NCBI GenBank assembly: GCA_030752605.1
Contig: JASMDX010000012.1
Span: 1-64,000, forward strand
Direction of reading: 5' to 3'
From: GCA-2731375 sp002731375
Lineage (GTDB): Bacteria; Pseudomonadota; Alphaproteobacteria; GCA-2731375
Length of the DNA stretch: 64,000 bases
The position numbers and the translations under genes are program-made. Below, one piece after another: positions 26,788-35,097 of the stretch (position 1 is the first letter of the stretch; every line of letters starts with the position of its first letter). Under the pieces are notes generated by a model that saw nothing but the letters and a program-made list of their open reading frames with translations, ran no database searches and was not told the DNA's origin.

Positions 26788-26864
26788 CGGAGCGTAGCGC
26801 AGCCTGGTAGCGCATCACACTGGGGGTGTGGGGGTCGGTGGTTCGAATCCACTCGCTCCGACCA
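26788..26864 (+). tRNA. tRNA-Pro (anticodon GGG)
   Basis: A full cloverleaf can be drawn: acceptor CGGAGCG/CGCTCCG, D-arm GCGC/GCGC, anticodon stem TCACA/TGTGG with loop CTGGGGG giving anticodon GGG at 26822-26824, T-loop GTTCGAATC and an encoded CCA at 26862-26864. It reads CCC and CCU codons. Its last 25 bases are repeated at 28449-28473, marking the ends of an insertion. Confidence 0.95.
26840..26864 (+). repeat. attL-like repeat (tRNA-Pro 3' end)
   Basis: Twenty-five bases from the T-arm to CCA of the intact tRNA. They match 28449-28473 except for one A to T change in the T-loop. Confidence 0.65.
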
Positions 26865-26903
26865 GAAAAAGCCCTGGAAACTGCGGTTTCTGGGGCTTTT
26901 TTT
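26865..26903 (+). terminator. terminator after tRNA-Pro
   Basis: AAAAAGCCCTGGAAA pairs with TTTCTGGGGCTTTTT around a short loop and ends in a run of seven T, just after the tRNA CCA. Confidence 0.8.
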
Positions 26904-26910
26904 CTGTTTT

Positions 26911-26940
26911 AGTCGCGGCTCAGTCGCGGCCAGTCGCCGG
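26911..26940 (+). repeat. three direct repeats of (C)AGTCGCGG, possible arm-type sites
   Basis: AGTCGCGG (26911), CAGTCGCGG (26921) and CAGTCGCCGG (26931) recur with an exact 10-base period, about one helical turn, 50-75 bases inside the left end of the island. The same core appears twice near the right end. Confidence 0.5.
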
Positions 26941-27259
26941 CACATGGTGGAAATCCTTGTGCCCCTTGTTGTTGACATTGGAAATAATAGATACGGCCGA
27001 GATTAACTTCGCCCGCTGCAATCTGACGTCAGGTCAGGCTGCGCTGGCGGGACGGGGTGGTTAGTTTGTGGGAGGGCCTGCGTTAAAAAAGACCAGCTAC
27101 GTCAGTACCCTGGAGGGCCTTTACGGTAGCTGGTCAGTCTGATCAGTCTGCTGTAGGGAGTACTCTCGCCTACGTCCGCCAGTCTAGCAGGATAAGCCCC
27201 GCTGGGGATAGGCCATTTTGTCTCACCTCGACCGTCTGGATCTAGGCTATAATCCCACC
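26941..27259. other. non-coding left part of the island
   Basis: About 320 bases with no protein-like frame. It contains an inverted repeat, GACCAGCTAC at 27091-27100 and GTAGCTGGTC at 27126-27135, with an inner palindrome-like CCCTGGAGGG, and a TATAAT box at about 27248-27253 just before the Sel1-type fragment. No known RNA family was recognised. Confidence 0.4.
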
Positions 27260-27361
27260 ATGCGCACCCTGATCGCCACCCTGACCGCCCTCATGCTCTT
27301 CGCTGCGACGCCCGTGGTGGCGGGTGATTTTGAGGATGGGTACGCTGCTGCGTACCGCTGA
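27260..27361 (+). pseudogene. 5' fragment of a Sel1-repeat protein gene, copy 1
   Basis: A 33-codon frame with a signal-peptide-like start (MRTLIATLTALMLFAATPVV) followed by AGDFEDGYAAAYR and TGA. Sel1-repeat proteins commonly begin this way (signal peptide, then DFEDGxxAYxxGDY). It ends before any repeat and is matched at 28184-28290 by a second truncated copy, so both look like pieces of one gene. Confidence 0.45.
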
Positions 27362-27366
27362 GGTCC

Positions 27367-28182
27367 ATGCCACCATTGCGGCCGCATAAGTTGCCCGAAA
27401 ACACAATTTGGGACGGAACATCGTTCGCTGTTTCCGGTACGAATGATGGCCCGCCGGTGGTTCTGGTGCATGGCATGGGTTTGAATTTGGCTATGTGGCA
27501 GGGTCAATTGGCATCTCTGGAACAACGGTTCAAAGTGCTGCGGTACGATCTGCTGGGCCATGGCGACAGCGTGGCGCGGGCCGGACCCTACCGCATGGAT
27601 GATTTCGTGCGCCAGTTGACAGCGTTGCTCGATCATCTGGATATCGAACATTGTCATCTGGTGGGGTTTTCCCTGGGCGGCCTTATTGTTCAGGCTTTTG
27701 CCGTTGCCCATGGCAACAGGGTGGATCGCCTAGCACTCCTCAACACGGGCTTTGACCGCAGTGCCGAGGAACGGGCGGGGATGATAGAACGCCTGCAGGT
27801 GGCCTTGGACAACGGCCACGGTGCCACCGTGGCAGAGGCCCTGAAACGTTGGTTTACGCCCGACTTCGCAGCCCGTCGTCCGGATGTGATTGAACGGGTC
27901 AGACTGTGGATGGAGGCCAATGACGCCAATATCTACCCGGAAATATACCGCGTTCTGGCCTATGGCGATCAGGCACTTGCGAGTACAATTTCTACCATTC
28001 AGGCGCCAACCCTGGTCCTGACCTGCTCCGACGATAGCGGCAGCCCACCTGCCATGGTTGCGCGCATGGCCCGCGCCATGCCCCATGCCGAACTGGCCAT
28101 TGTCGCGGGCTTAAAACACATGGGTTTGATGGAAGACCCACCCGCCATTAATAATATCTTGATGCCGTTTCTGATCGATTGA
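27367..28182 (+). CDS. alpha/beta-fold hydrolase, enol-lactonase-like
   Basis: A 271-residue hydrolase. The oxyanion region is VVLVHGMGLNLAMW, the nucleophile is Ser102 in GFSLGG, the acid is in CSDDSG and the base histidine is in GLKHMGL. The sequence style (LRYDLLGHGDS, MDDFVRQLTALLDHLDI) is that of 3-oxoadipate enol-lactonase-like and related esterases. It is the only intact gene in the tRNA-Pro island and starts five bases after the truncated Sel1-type frame. The Sel1-type sequence resumes right after its stop. Substrate unknown. Confidence 0.85.
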   Translation: MPPLRPHKLPENTIWDGTSFAVSGTNDGPPVVLVHGMGLNLAMWQGQLASLEQRFKVLRYDLLGHGDSVARAGPYRMDDFVRQLTALLDHLDIEHCHLVGFSLGGLIVQAFAVAHGNRVDRLALLNTGFDRSAEERAGMIERLQVALDNGHGATVAEALKRWFTPDFAARRPDVIERVRLWMEANDANIYPEIYRVLAYGDQALASTISTIQAPTLVLTCSDDSGSPPAMVARMARAMPHAELAIVAGLKHMGLMEDPPAINNILMPFLID

Positions 28183-28183
28183 A

Positions 28184-28290
28184 ATCGCCCTCATGCTGGT
28201 CGCCGCTACGCCCGTGGTGGCGGGTGTTTTAGAGGATGGGTTGGCGGCCTACGACGCGGGTAATTACCGGAAGGCTTTTCAGCAAGAACT
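28184..28290 (+). pseudogene. 5' fragment of a Sel1-repeat protein gene, copy 2
   Basis: Immediately after the hydrolase stop the sequence reads IALMLVAATPVVAGVLEDGL then AAYDAGNYRKAFQQELQ before losing frame. It repeats copy 1 at about 85 percent over 60 bases (for example CGCCCGTGGTGGCGGGTG in both) and extends further into the Sel1-type domain. No start codon or C-terminal repeats are present. Confidence 0.5.
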
Positions 28291-28324
28291 TCAGTTACCT
28301 CGACCAACGGCCTGCCAGAATAGC

Positions 28325-28343
28325 CAGTCGCGTTTCAGTCGCG
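28325..28343 (+). repeat. two direct repeats of CAGTCGCG near the right end
   Basis: CAGTCGCG at 28325-28332 and again at 28336-28343, an 11-base period, about 110 bases inside the right boundary. They match the triple repeat near the left boundary and could be integrase arm sites. Confidence 0.45.
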
Positions 28344-28448
28344 TCGGGTAACGATTCAAATAGGGGCGAAACGACATTTTGAGAAAATAATTTTGCAGTT
28401 TTTTGCTGATTAGGTACGATATAGTACCGTTAGCGACATGGGGTTGGG

Positions 28449-28473
28449 GGTTCGTATCCACTCGCTCCGACCA
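28449..28473 (+). repeat. attR-like repeat (tRNA-Pro 3' fragment)
   Basis: A copy of the T-arm, acceptor strand and CCA of tRNA-Pro, with no 5' tRNA half. It is followed at once by a terminator, which suggests this was the original downstream flank of the tRNA before insertion. Confidence 0.65.
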
Positions 28474-28478
28474 AAAAA

Positions 28479-28515
28479 GGGGGTCGGCCGCGGACTAAAT
28501 CCGGGCCGGCCCCTT
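28479..28515 (+). terminator. terminator after tRNA-Pro fragment
   Basis: A GC-rich stem (GGGGTCGGCCGCGGA against TCCGGGCCGGCCCC with small mismatches) around CTAAA, followed by TTATTT. Probably the original tRNA-Pro terminator. Confidence 0.65.
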
Positions 28516-28533
28516 ATTTCTGTTTGTTTGCAT

Positions 28534-28563
28534 TTGAGAATATAGTTAATAAAATCCTTTAAT
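28534..28563 (+). promoter_or_regulatory. possible promoter of the heme A synthase gene
   Basis: TTGAGA at 28534-28539 and TTTAAT at 28558-28563 with an 18-base AT-rich spacer, in a strikingly AT-rich stretch just upstream of the gene. Confidence 0.3.
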
Positions 28564-28600
28564 TATTTGTAAGATATATGTTTTTCAGGGTTATGTATTG

Positions 28601-29680
28601 ATGAACGGCAAGCAATCCGATGCTGGTGAGGCGCGTGCTATCGGGGCCCGTCCCCAGGTCGTGGCGTGGCTTTTAGTGGTGGCCGCCATGGTCGTGGCCA
28701 TGGTGATGTTGGGCGGTGCGACACGGTTGACACATTCCGGTTTATCCATGGTGCAATGGCAGCCGTTGATGGGGGTATTGCCGCCGCTGAGCGGGGAGGC
28801 CTGGCAGGAGACTTTCGAAAAATATCAGCAGTATCCGGAATACAAAAAAATTAACCAGGGCATGACCCTGCCGGAATTCAAGGGCATCTTTTATTACGAA
28901 TATAGCCACCGGGTCCTGGGCCGCGGCATCGGTCTGGCCTTCGCCGTGCCGTTCCTATGGTTTCTGCTGACGGGACGTATCGAGAGGCGCCGGCGCAAAA
29001 CCTTGTTGGGGTTGTTTCTGCTTGGCGGGCTACAGGGCTTGATCGGCTGGTGGATGGTGAAAAGCGGCCTGGTCGACCGCCCCGACGTCAGCCAATACCG
29101 CCTAACCGTGCATCTGGGCGTGGCCTTTTTGATCCTGGGCGCGCTGATCTGGGTAGTGCTGGATCTGCTCGCTAAATCGGCGCCGGGCAATGCCGAGGGC
29201 GGGGATTCGGCGGGCGTAGATTCTGGGGCGCTGCGGGGTTGGGCTTGGGCGACGGTCTTGGCCGTGCTGTTACAGGCTCTATCGGGCGGACTGGTAGCGG
29301 GGCTGGATGCGGGGTTTGTCTACAACACATTTCCCATGATGAACGAGTATTGGCTGCCGCCGGAATTGGGCGAGCTCTCGCCATGGTGGTTGAATATGCT
29401 GGAAAACGTGGTCATGGTACAATTCAACCACCGGATCGGGGCCTATTTGTGCAGCTTGTTGCTGCTCTGGGTTTGGTTCAAGGCGCGGGCCCTGGATCTG
29501 GATCCGCCGGCCCGTTCGGCGCTGCGGCTGAGTATGGCCGCATTGGTGCTGCAATTGGCCTTGGGCATTGGTACGCTGGTGTTGCTGATACCGATATCGC
29601 TGGCGGTGCTGCATCAGGGCGGCGCCTTGCTGTTGTTCGCCGCCACGGTGCAATTGGCGTTTCGGCTGCGCGCGAACTGA
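28601..29680 (+). CDS. ctaA: heme A synthase (COX15/CtaA family)
   Basis: A 359-residue membrane enzyme with about eight helices that oxidises the C8 methyl of heme O to make heme A for aa3-type cytochrome oxidases. Conserved segments include MLGGATRLTHSGLSMVQW, EFKGIFYYEYSHRVLGR (heme-ligand histidine), the second-half histidines in QYRLTVHLG and QFNHRIGAY, and LAVLHQGGALLLF. This is the Cox15-type form of alphaproteobacteria and mitochondria. The frame opens at TTG 28598; ATG 28601 is the likely start. It is followed by cutA. Confidence 0.93.
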   Translation: MNGKQSDAGEARAIGARPQVVAWLLVVAAMVVAMVMLGGATRLTHSGLSMVQWQPLMGVLPPLSGEAWQETFEKYQQYPEYKKINQGMTLPEFKGIFYYEYSHRVLGRGIGLAFAVPFLWFLLTGRIERRRRKTLLGLFLLGGLQGLIGWWMVKSGLVDRPDVSQYRLTVHLGVAFLILGALIWVVLDLLAKSAPGNAEGGDSAGVDSGALRGWAWATVLAVLLQALSGGLVAGLDAGFVYNTFPMMNEYWLPPELGELSPWWLNMLENVVMVQFNHRIGAYLCSLLLLWVWFKARALDLDPPARSALRLSMAALVLQLALGIGTLVLLIPISLAVLHQGGALLLFAATVQLAFRLRAN

Positions 29681-29697
29681 GGTGAGGGGGGTGTACA

Positions 29698-30015
29698 ATG
29701 GAAGATGCGGCATTTTTATACGTAACCTGTTCCAATGACGAAGAGGCAAAGACCATCGCGCGTGCTCTGGTCAATGACCGCCTCATTGCCTGTGCGAATA
29801 TCCTTGGCCCGATGACATCGGTCTACAGATGGGAGGGCGCGGTGGCCGAGGACGGGGAAGTCGCCATGATCTTGAAAACATGTAGCGATATGACCGTGCA
29901 TGTGACCGAACGGATCAAGATCTTGCATTCCTACGATTTGCCCTGCGTTATCAGCCTGCCCGTCCAGGGCGGCAATCCGGATTTTCTGGCCTGGCTAAAT
30001 GGCGAGGTCGACTAG
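29698..30015 (+). CDS. cutA: divalent cation tolerance protein CutA
   Basis: A 105-residue trimeric protein of the CutA1 family. ALVNDRLIACANILGPMTSV and YRWEGAVAEDGEVAMILKT are signatures, and residues 80-95 (SYDLPCVISLPVQGG) complete the domain. A GAGGGGG ribosome site precedes the ATG. Its role in metal tolerance is debated. It lies between ctaA and a broken MFS gene, all in one direction. Confidence 0.93.
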   Translation: MEDAAFLYVTCSNDEEAKTIARALVNDRLIACANILGPMTSVYRWEGAVAEDGEVAMILKTCSDMTVHVTERIKILHSYDLPCVISLPVQGGNPDFLAWLNGEVD

Positions 30016-30020
30016 AGGCA

Positions 30021-31337
30021 ATGCCGGTGTCTGATCGGATCGGGGCGCCAAAAGCGACTGTGGCGCTGAGTTTCGCCAGTGTGGCGCATACCTATTCTCA
30101 CATGTTCGTGTTGTTCTTTGCCACCGTCGTCCTGGTGTTGGAGCGGGTCTGGCAGATGCCCTATGCCGAATTGTTCGCGCTCTCCATTCCTGGTGCGGTG
30201 ATGTATGGGCTGGCGGCATTGCCCGCCGGCTGGCTGGCGGACCGCTGGAGCGCGGCGGGTATGATCGCGGTGTTTTTCATTGGCACTGGCCTTTCCTCGA
30301 TTCTAATCGGGCTGGTCACGGGACCATGGCAACTGGCCGCGGGCCTGACGGCCATCGGCACGTGTTCGGCGATTTATCATCCCGTTGGTGTGCCCTGGCT
30401 GATCAAACATAGCCACAGCCACGGCCGTGCCCTGGGTATCAACGGGGTCTTCGGCTCAGCCGGCACGGCCGTGGCCGCGTTGGTGGCCGGCGGATTGGCT
30501 GATTTGTGGGGATAGCGGGCCGCCTTCATCGCACCCGGTGTGATCTGCCTGGCGACCGGTATGGCATTCATTCTGGCCATACGCTTGGGCTTCATTATCG
30601 AGGATGAGGGCGAGGCGGCACCCGCACCGGCGCCCGTGGCCTCCGATCGCCGCCGTGCCTTTATCATGCTGGCCATTACCGTAGTTTGCAGCGGCTTGAT
30701 TTATCAAATCACCGCGTATGCCTTGCCCAAGGTGTTTGAAGAACGGCTGTTTGATTTTGCTGGTCAGTCTCTGCTGGGTATCGGCGGTTTTGTCAGCATT
30801 TGTTATTTGTTCTCATCCCTGACACAGGTCATCGGTGGAGAACTGGCGGACCGTTTGCCGCGCAAATTGGTTTACGCCGCTTTCCAAATCCTGCAAGTGC
30901 CCATCTATGGCCTTGCCTTCGCGACCATCGGGCCTTTGCTGATCCCTCTGGCGGCGATGATGATCAGCCTGAATTTGATGGCGCAGCCGGCGGAGAATTC
31001 CCTGCTCGCCCGCTACACGCCGCTGGACTGGCGGGGCAAGATATTTGGCGTCAAATTTCTGCTGACCCTTGGCGTATCGTCGGTTGGTTTGGCACTTGTG
31101 CCTCTGATCCATGCCGGCACGGGCAGTCTGGATGGCCTGTTTATTCTACTGGGTTTATCGGCCTTTGTTAGTCTTACCGCCGCCGCCACCCTGCCCAATG
31201 AACGGCCAGTTTTTCGGGTGAGGGCGGAGACCGGGAAAAGAAGATTTCAGCCCTGCCCTGCTGGAACCAATAAAAAGTCAAAACTCCGCCTGTTGACGCC
31301 GCCTGGTATCGCCCAGCTAAACGAATTTTACTTTTAA
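30021..31337 (+). pseudogene. MFS transporter gene interrupted by an in-frame amber codon
   Basis: One continuous frame of 439 codons encodes a 12-helix major facilitator, but codon 165 is TAG (30513-30515) in GGLADLWG-stop-RAAFIAPG. Homologous MFS proteins normally have WGWR at this point, so a TGG to TAG change is the simplest explanation. Frame and codon use are preserved on both sides. The first half has ALPAGWLADRWSAAGMIAVF, the second GGELADRLPRKLVYAAF. The last 30 residues look non-native and run into the greA end. Unless the stop is read through, the protein is lost. Confidence 0.8.
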
Positions 31338-31790
31338 CAGCTCGTAAAATTTACCGCCCGACGGTGTCGCCACCTCGACTTCGTCGCCAACCTGTTTGCC
31401 GATTAGGGCACGTGCCAGGGGGGAGCGGACGGAGAGGCGCTTCTCCTTGATTTCGGCCTCGTCCTCGCCGACGATCTGGAATTTCATCTCGGAATCATCG
31501 TCCTCGTCCACCACGGTTACCGTGGCGCCAAATTTGACGGTCTTGCCAGTCAATGCCGCCGTATCGATGATCTGGGCCCGGCTAATTTTACTCTCCAGCT
31601 TTGCGATCCGGCTCTCGACAAAGGCCTGGCGTTCCTTGGCGGCGTGATATTCGGCATTTTCCGAAAGATCGCCATGGGCACGCGCTTCTTCCAGCGCCCG
31701 AATAATCGAGGGGCGCTCCACACCTTTCAGCCGCTTCAATTCATCCTCTAGACGGGTGAAGCCCGTTTGGGTCATTGGCACCTTTTCCAT
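31317..31790 (-). CDS. greA: transcription elongation factor GreA
   Basis: A 157-residue factor that stimulates transcript cleavage by stalled RNA polymerase. The N-terminal coiled coil is RRL-type: RPSIIRALEEARAHGDLSEN then AEYHAAKERQAFVESRIAKL with the acidic tip (GDLSENAEYHAAKE), and the C-terminal FKBP-like domain has SPLARALIGKQVGDEVEV. The frame is open upstream into carB; the family start MEKVPMTQTG places the ATG at 31790. It follows carB on the same strand. Confidence 0.94.
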   Translation of the reverse strand: MEKVPMTQTGFTRLEDELKRLKGVERPSIIRALEEARAHGDLSENAEYHAAKERQAFVESRIAKLESKISRAQIIDTAALTGKTVKFGATVTVVDEDDDSEMKFQIVGEDEAEIKEKRLSVRSPLARALIGKQVGDEVEVATPSGGKFYELLKVKFV

Positions 31791-31860
31791 AAGCCGGTCG
31801 TTAGCCTCGTTTTTTGGAATCGTAATGATCCGCTCGTTTGAGCCGATTAGATAAGAAAGA

Positions 31861-34800
31861 TTAGAAGTAAGATTGCAATGGGGCAACATCAAGGCCCCTT
31901 TGTTTCAAAAGTCCGATGGCCGCCACCGCCGATCGTGCCCCCGAAATGGTCGTATAATAGGAGATGCGGTGTGTCAAGGCGGCCCGGCGCAAGGTGAAAC
32001 TGTCCGCGATGGCCTGGCCCCCTTCGGTGGTATTGAAGATCAATGCGATGGCGCCGTTGGTGATCGCATCGACGATGTGCGGGCGGCCTTCCAGGACCTT
32101 GTTTACGGTTTCGACCGCGATGCCCTGGGCTTTCAGATGGTTCGCGGTGCCGGACGTCGCAGCGATAGCAAAGCCAAGCTCGGACAGTTCCCTGGCCAGC
32201 CCGGCGGCGGCGGGTTTGTCGCGGTCCTTGACTGAAATAAACACCTTGCCGTGCTCGGGCAGCTCCGTACCCGCGGCAATCTGCGATTTTGCGAAAGCGG
32301 CAGCGAACGAGCCGTCTAGGCCCATGACCTCGCCAGTGGATTTCATCTCGGGTCCCAGCAACACATCGACGCCGGGGAAACGGGCAAATGGAAAGACCGC
32401 TTCCTTGACTGCTACATGTTCCTGGTTACTTAGATTGAGGCTGAAGTCAGCTAGCTTTTCACCCGCCATGACCCGCGCCGCCAGTTTGGCGATAGGCTGA
32501 CCAACGGCCTTGGCAACAAAAGGCACGGTACGGGAGGCACGGGGATTAACCTCCAAAATAAAGATCTCGTCCCGACGTACAGCGAACTGCACGTTCATCA
32601 GGCCGACCACCGAAAGACCGCGGGCGAGTGCGTCGGCCTGACGGCGGATTTCATCGACTATATCATCGGCCAGGGAGTACGGGGGAAGGGAACAGGCCGA
32701 ATCGCCTGAGTGAATACCTGCTTCCTCGATATGTTCCATGATGCCCGCGACCACAACATCGGTGCCATCGGCTAGGGCGTCGAGATCAACCTCGATGGCA
32801 TCCTGAAGGTAACCGTCCACCAGAACGGGGCTGTTGCCGGATACCTTGACGGCCTCGGTCATATAGCGGTCCAACTGGGCCTCGTCGCGGACGATCTCCA
32901 TGGCCCTGCCGCCGAGGACATATGACGGGCGCACCACCACGGGAAAACCAATTCTTGCCGCGATTTCGTGGGCTTCCCCGGTCGAGGTGGCGATGCCGTT
33001 GGGCGGCTGTTTCAATTCCAAGCGATGAAGCAGTTCCTGAAAGCGGTGGCGGTCCTCCGCCAGATCAATGGCATCGGGGCTGGTGCCCAAGATCGGAACA
33101 CCCGCGGCCTCCAATTCAGCGGCCAGTTTCAAGGGGGTTTGACCGCCGAATTGTACGATCACGCCCTTCAGGCTGCCCTTGTCTTGTTCCAGGCGGACGA
33201 TTTCCAGCACGTCCTCGGCGGTCAGGGGCTCGAAATACAGCCGGTCCGAAGTATCGTAGTCCGTGGACACGGTTTCGGGATTGCAGTTCACCATGATCGC
33301 TTCATAGCCCGCCTCGCGCAGCGCGAAGACCGCATGGACACAGCAGTAATCAAACTCGATGCCCTGGCCGATCCGGTTCGGACCGCCGCCAAGAATGATG
33401 ATTTTCTCCCGGTCAGAGGGCCGGGCCTCGCACTCCACCGGCAGGTTCACCCCTTCGTAGGTGGAATACATATAGGGCGTATGGCTCTCGAATTCTGCGG
33501 CGCAGGTATCGATGCGTTTGTACACCGGGTGTACGTTCAGGGCTTGGCGGTGCGCCAGCACGGTTGCCGCACTTGTTCCGGTCAGTTGCGCTAGGCGCTG
33601 GTCAGAGAAACCCTGTGCTTTCAGGGCGCGCATCCGGCGCCGTCCATCCGGCAAACCGTTGGCCGCGACATCCGTTTCCGCTGCTATCAGATCACTGACC
33701 TGGCCCACGAACCAGGGGTCGATCCAGGTGATGCGTTCGATCTCCTCCCGAGCCATGCCGTGGCGTAAAGCCTGCGCAACCACCAACAGGCGGTCTGGCG
33801 CGGGCCGCGCCAGGGCAGCGCGCAAGGCGTTGTCGGTATCCTCATCCACGCCGGGTATAACAATCTCGTCCAGGCCCGACAATCCTGTCTCCATGGAGCG
33901 CAAGGCCTTTTGTAGGCTTTCGGCGAAGGTGCGGCCCACGGACATCACCTCGCCCACGGATTTCATCGAAGTGGTCAGCAGGGCATCCGTGGAGGGAAAT
34001 TTTTCAAAAGTGAAACGCGGTATCTTGGTTACGACATAGTCGATGGTCGGCTCGAACGAAGCGGGAATGACGCCGCCCGTGATGTCGTTATCCAACTCGT
34101 CCAAGGTATAGCCAACGGCCAGCCGCGCCGCGACCTTGGCAATGGGAAAGCCGGTCGCCTTCGAAGCCAGGGCGGAGGAGCGGGAGACCCGCGGGTTCAT
34201 CTCGATCACCACCAGGCGGCCATTTTCGGGGTTTAGGGCGAACTGCACGTTGGAACCACCCGTATCCACGCCAATTTCACGCAGGCAGGCGATCGAGGCA
34301 TTGCGCAGGATTTGATACTCCTTGTCCGTCAGGGTCAGGGCTGGGGCCACCGTGACGCTGTCGCCGGTATGGATGCCCATGGGGTCCACGTTCTCGATGG
34401 AGCAGACGATGATGCAATTGTCGGCATGATCGCGCACCACCTCCATCTCGTATTCTTTCCAGCCCAGCACCGATTCTTCGATCAGTACCTCGTTGGTAGG
34501 CGAGGCATCCAGGCCGCCGATAATAATGGACTGAAATTCATCCCGGTTATAGGCGATGCCGCCGCCCGTGCCGCCCAGGGTAAAGGATGGCCGGATAATC
34601 GCCGGCAGGCCGACCTTTTCCAACGCTGCCCAGGCCTCCGCCATGTCATGGGCGATGCCGGCCTTGGGAGTTTCAAGGCCGATGCGGGTCATGGCGCCGC
34701 GAAACAGGCTGCGGTCCTCAGCCATGTTGATGGCATCGGGCTTGGCGCCGATCAACTCGATCCTGAATTCTTCCAAGGTGCCGTTTTCGTGCAAAGACAT

Positions 34801-35097
34801 CGCCGTGTTCAAGGCCGTTTGTCCACCCATGGTGGGCAGGATAGCGTCGGGGCGTTCTTTGGCGATGATCTTGCGGACGATTTCCGGCGTGATGGGTTCC
34901 ACATAGGTCGCTTCGGCAAAATCCGGGTCGGTCATGATAGTGGCCGGGTTGGAATTGACTAAGATGACCCGATAACCTTCGTCCCGCAGAGCCTTGCAGG
35001 CCTGGGTGCCGGAATAGTCGAACTCGCAGGCCTGGCCGATGATGATAGGCCCGGCACCGATGATCATGATGCTGTTAATGTCTGTCCGTTTCGGCAC
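31861..35097 (-). CDS. carB: carbamoyl-phosphate synthase large subunit
   Basis: A 1078-residue enzyme (family about 1070) that makes carbamoyl phosphate for arginine and pyrimidine synthesis. Two homologous ATP-grasp halves are visible: SIMIIGAGPIIIGQACEFDY and PSFTLGGTGGGIAYNRDEF in the first, ILGGGPNRIGQGIEFDYCC and PSYVLGGRAMEIVRDEAQL in the second. A C-terminal methylglyoxal synthase-like domain (FISVKDRDKPAAAGLARELS) is the allosteric region. The small subunit carA is not adjacent upstream. It is followed by greA. Confidence 0.96.
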   Translation of the reverse strand: MPKRTDINSIMIIGAGPIIIGQACEFDYSGTQACKALRDEGYRVILVNSNPATIMTDPDFAEATYVEPITPEIVRKIIAKERPDAILPTMGGQTALNTAMSLHENGTLEEFRIELIGAKPDAINMAEDRSLFRGAMTRIGLETPKAGIAHDMAEAWAALEKVGLPAIIRPSFTLGGTGGGIAYNRDEFQSIIIGGLDASPTNEVLIEESVLGWKEYEMEVVRDHADNCIIVCSIENVDPMGIHTGDSVTVAPALTLTDKEYQILRNASIACLREIGVDTGGSNVQFALNPENGRLVVIEMNPRVSRSSALASKATGFPIAKVAARLAVGYTLDELDNDITGGVIPASFEPTIDYVVTKIPRFTFEKFPSTDALLTTSMKSVGEVMSVGRTFAESLQKALRSMETGLSGLDEIVIPGVDEDTDNALRAALARPAPDRLLVVAQALRHGMAREEIERITWIDPWFVGQVSDLIAAETDVAANGLPDGRRRMRALKAQGFSDQRLAQLTGTSAATVLAHRQALNVHPVYKRIDTCAAEFESHTPYMYSTYEGVNLPVECEARPSDREKIIILGGGPNRIGQGIEFDYCCVHAVFALREAGYEAIMVNCNPETVSTDYDTSDRLYFEPLTAEDVLEIVRLEQDKGSLKGVIVQFGGQTPLKLAAELEAAGVPILGTSPDAIDLAEDRHRFQELLHRLELKQPPNGIATSTGEAHEIAARIGFPVVVRPSYVLGGRAMEIVRDEAQLDRYMTEAVKVSGNSPVLVDGYLQDAIEVDLDALADGTDVVVAGIMEHIEEAGIHSGDSACSLPPYSLADDIVDEIRRQADALARGLSVVGLMNVQFAVRRDEIFILEVNPRASRTVPFVAKAVGQPIAKLAARVMAGEKLADFSLNLSNQEHVAVKEAVFPFARFPGVDVLLGPEMKSTGEVMGLDGSFAAAFAKSQIAAGTELPEHGKVFISVKDRDKPAAAGLARELSELGFAIAATSGTANHLKAQGIAVETVNKVLEGRPHIVDAITNGAIALIFNTTEGGQAIADSFTLRRAALTHRISYYTTISGARSAVAAIGLLKQRGLDVAPLQSYF

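Larger units (their letters stand above)
26840..28473. mobile_element. 1.6-kb mini-island bounded by a duplicated tRNA-Pro 3' end
   Basis: The last 25 bases of tRNA-Pro (26840-26864) recur at 28449-28473 with one mismatch, without the rest of a tRNA. This is the usual outcome of tyrosine-recombinase integration into a tRNA 3' end: a restored tRNA at one side and a 3' fragment at the other. Between them lie one intact alpha/beta hydrolase gene, two copies of the start of a Sel1-type gene, short direct repeats near both ends, and structured non-coding DNA. There is no integrase gene, so it is a remnant or a non-autonomous element. Confidence 0.6.

Noticed and set aside
26911..26940. CRISPR array
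   Set aside because: The repeats are only 8-9 bases with one-base spacers; no CRISPR-like repeat-spacer structure exists anywhere in the window and no cas gene is present.
30513..30515. Genome-wide recoding of UAG as an amino acid
   Set aside because: Although several broken genes have TAG in frame, intact conserved genes such as hemA, glyA, hppA and dctQ end at TAG in the expected place, so TAG is a normal stop here.
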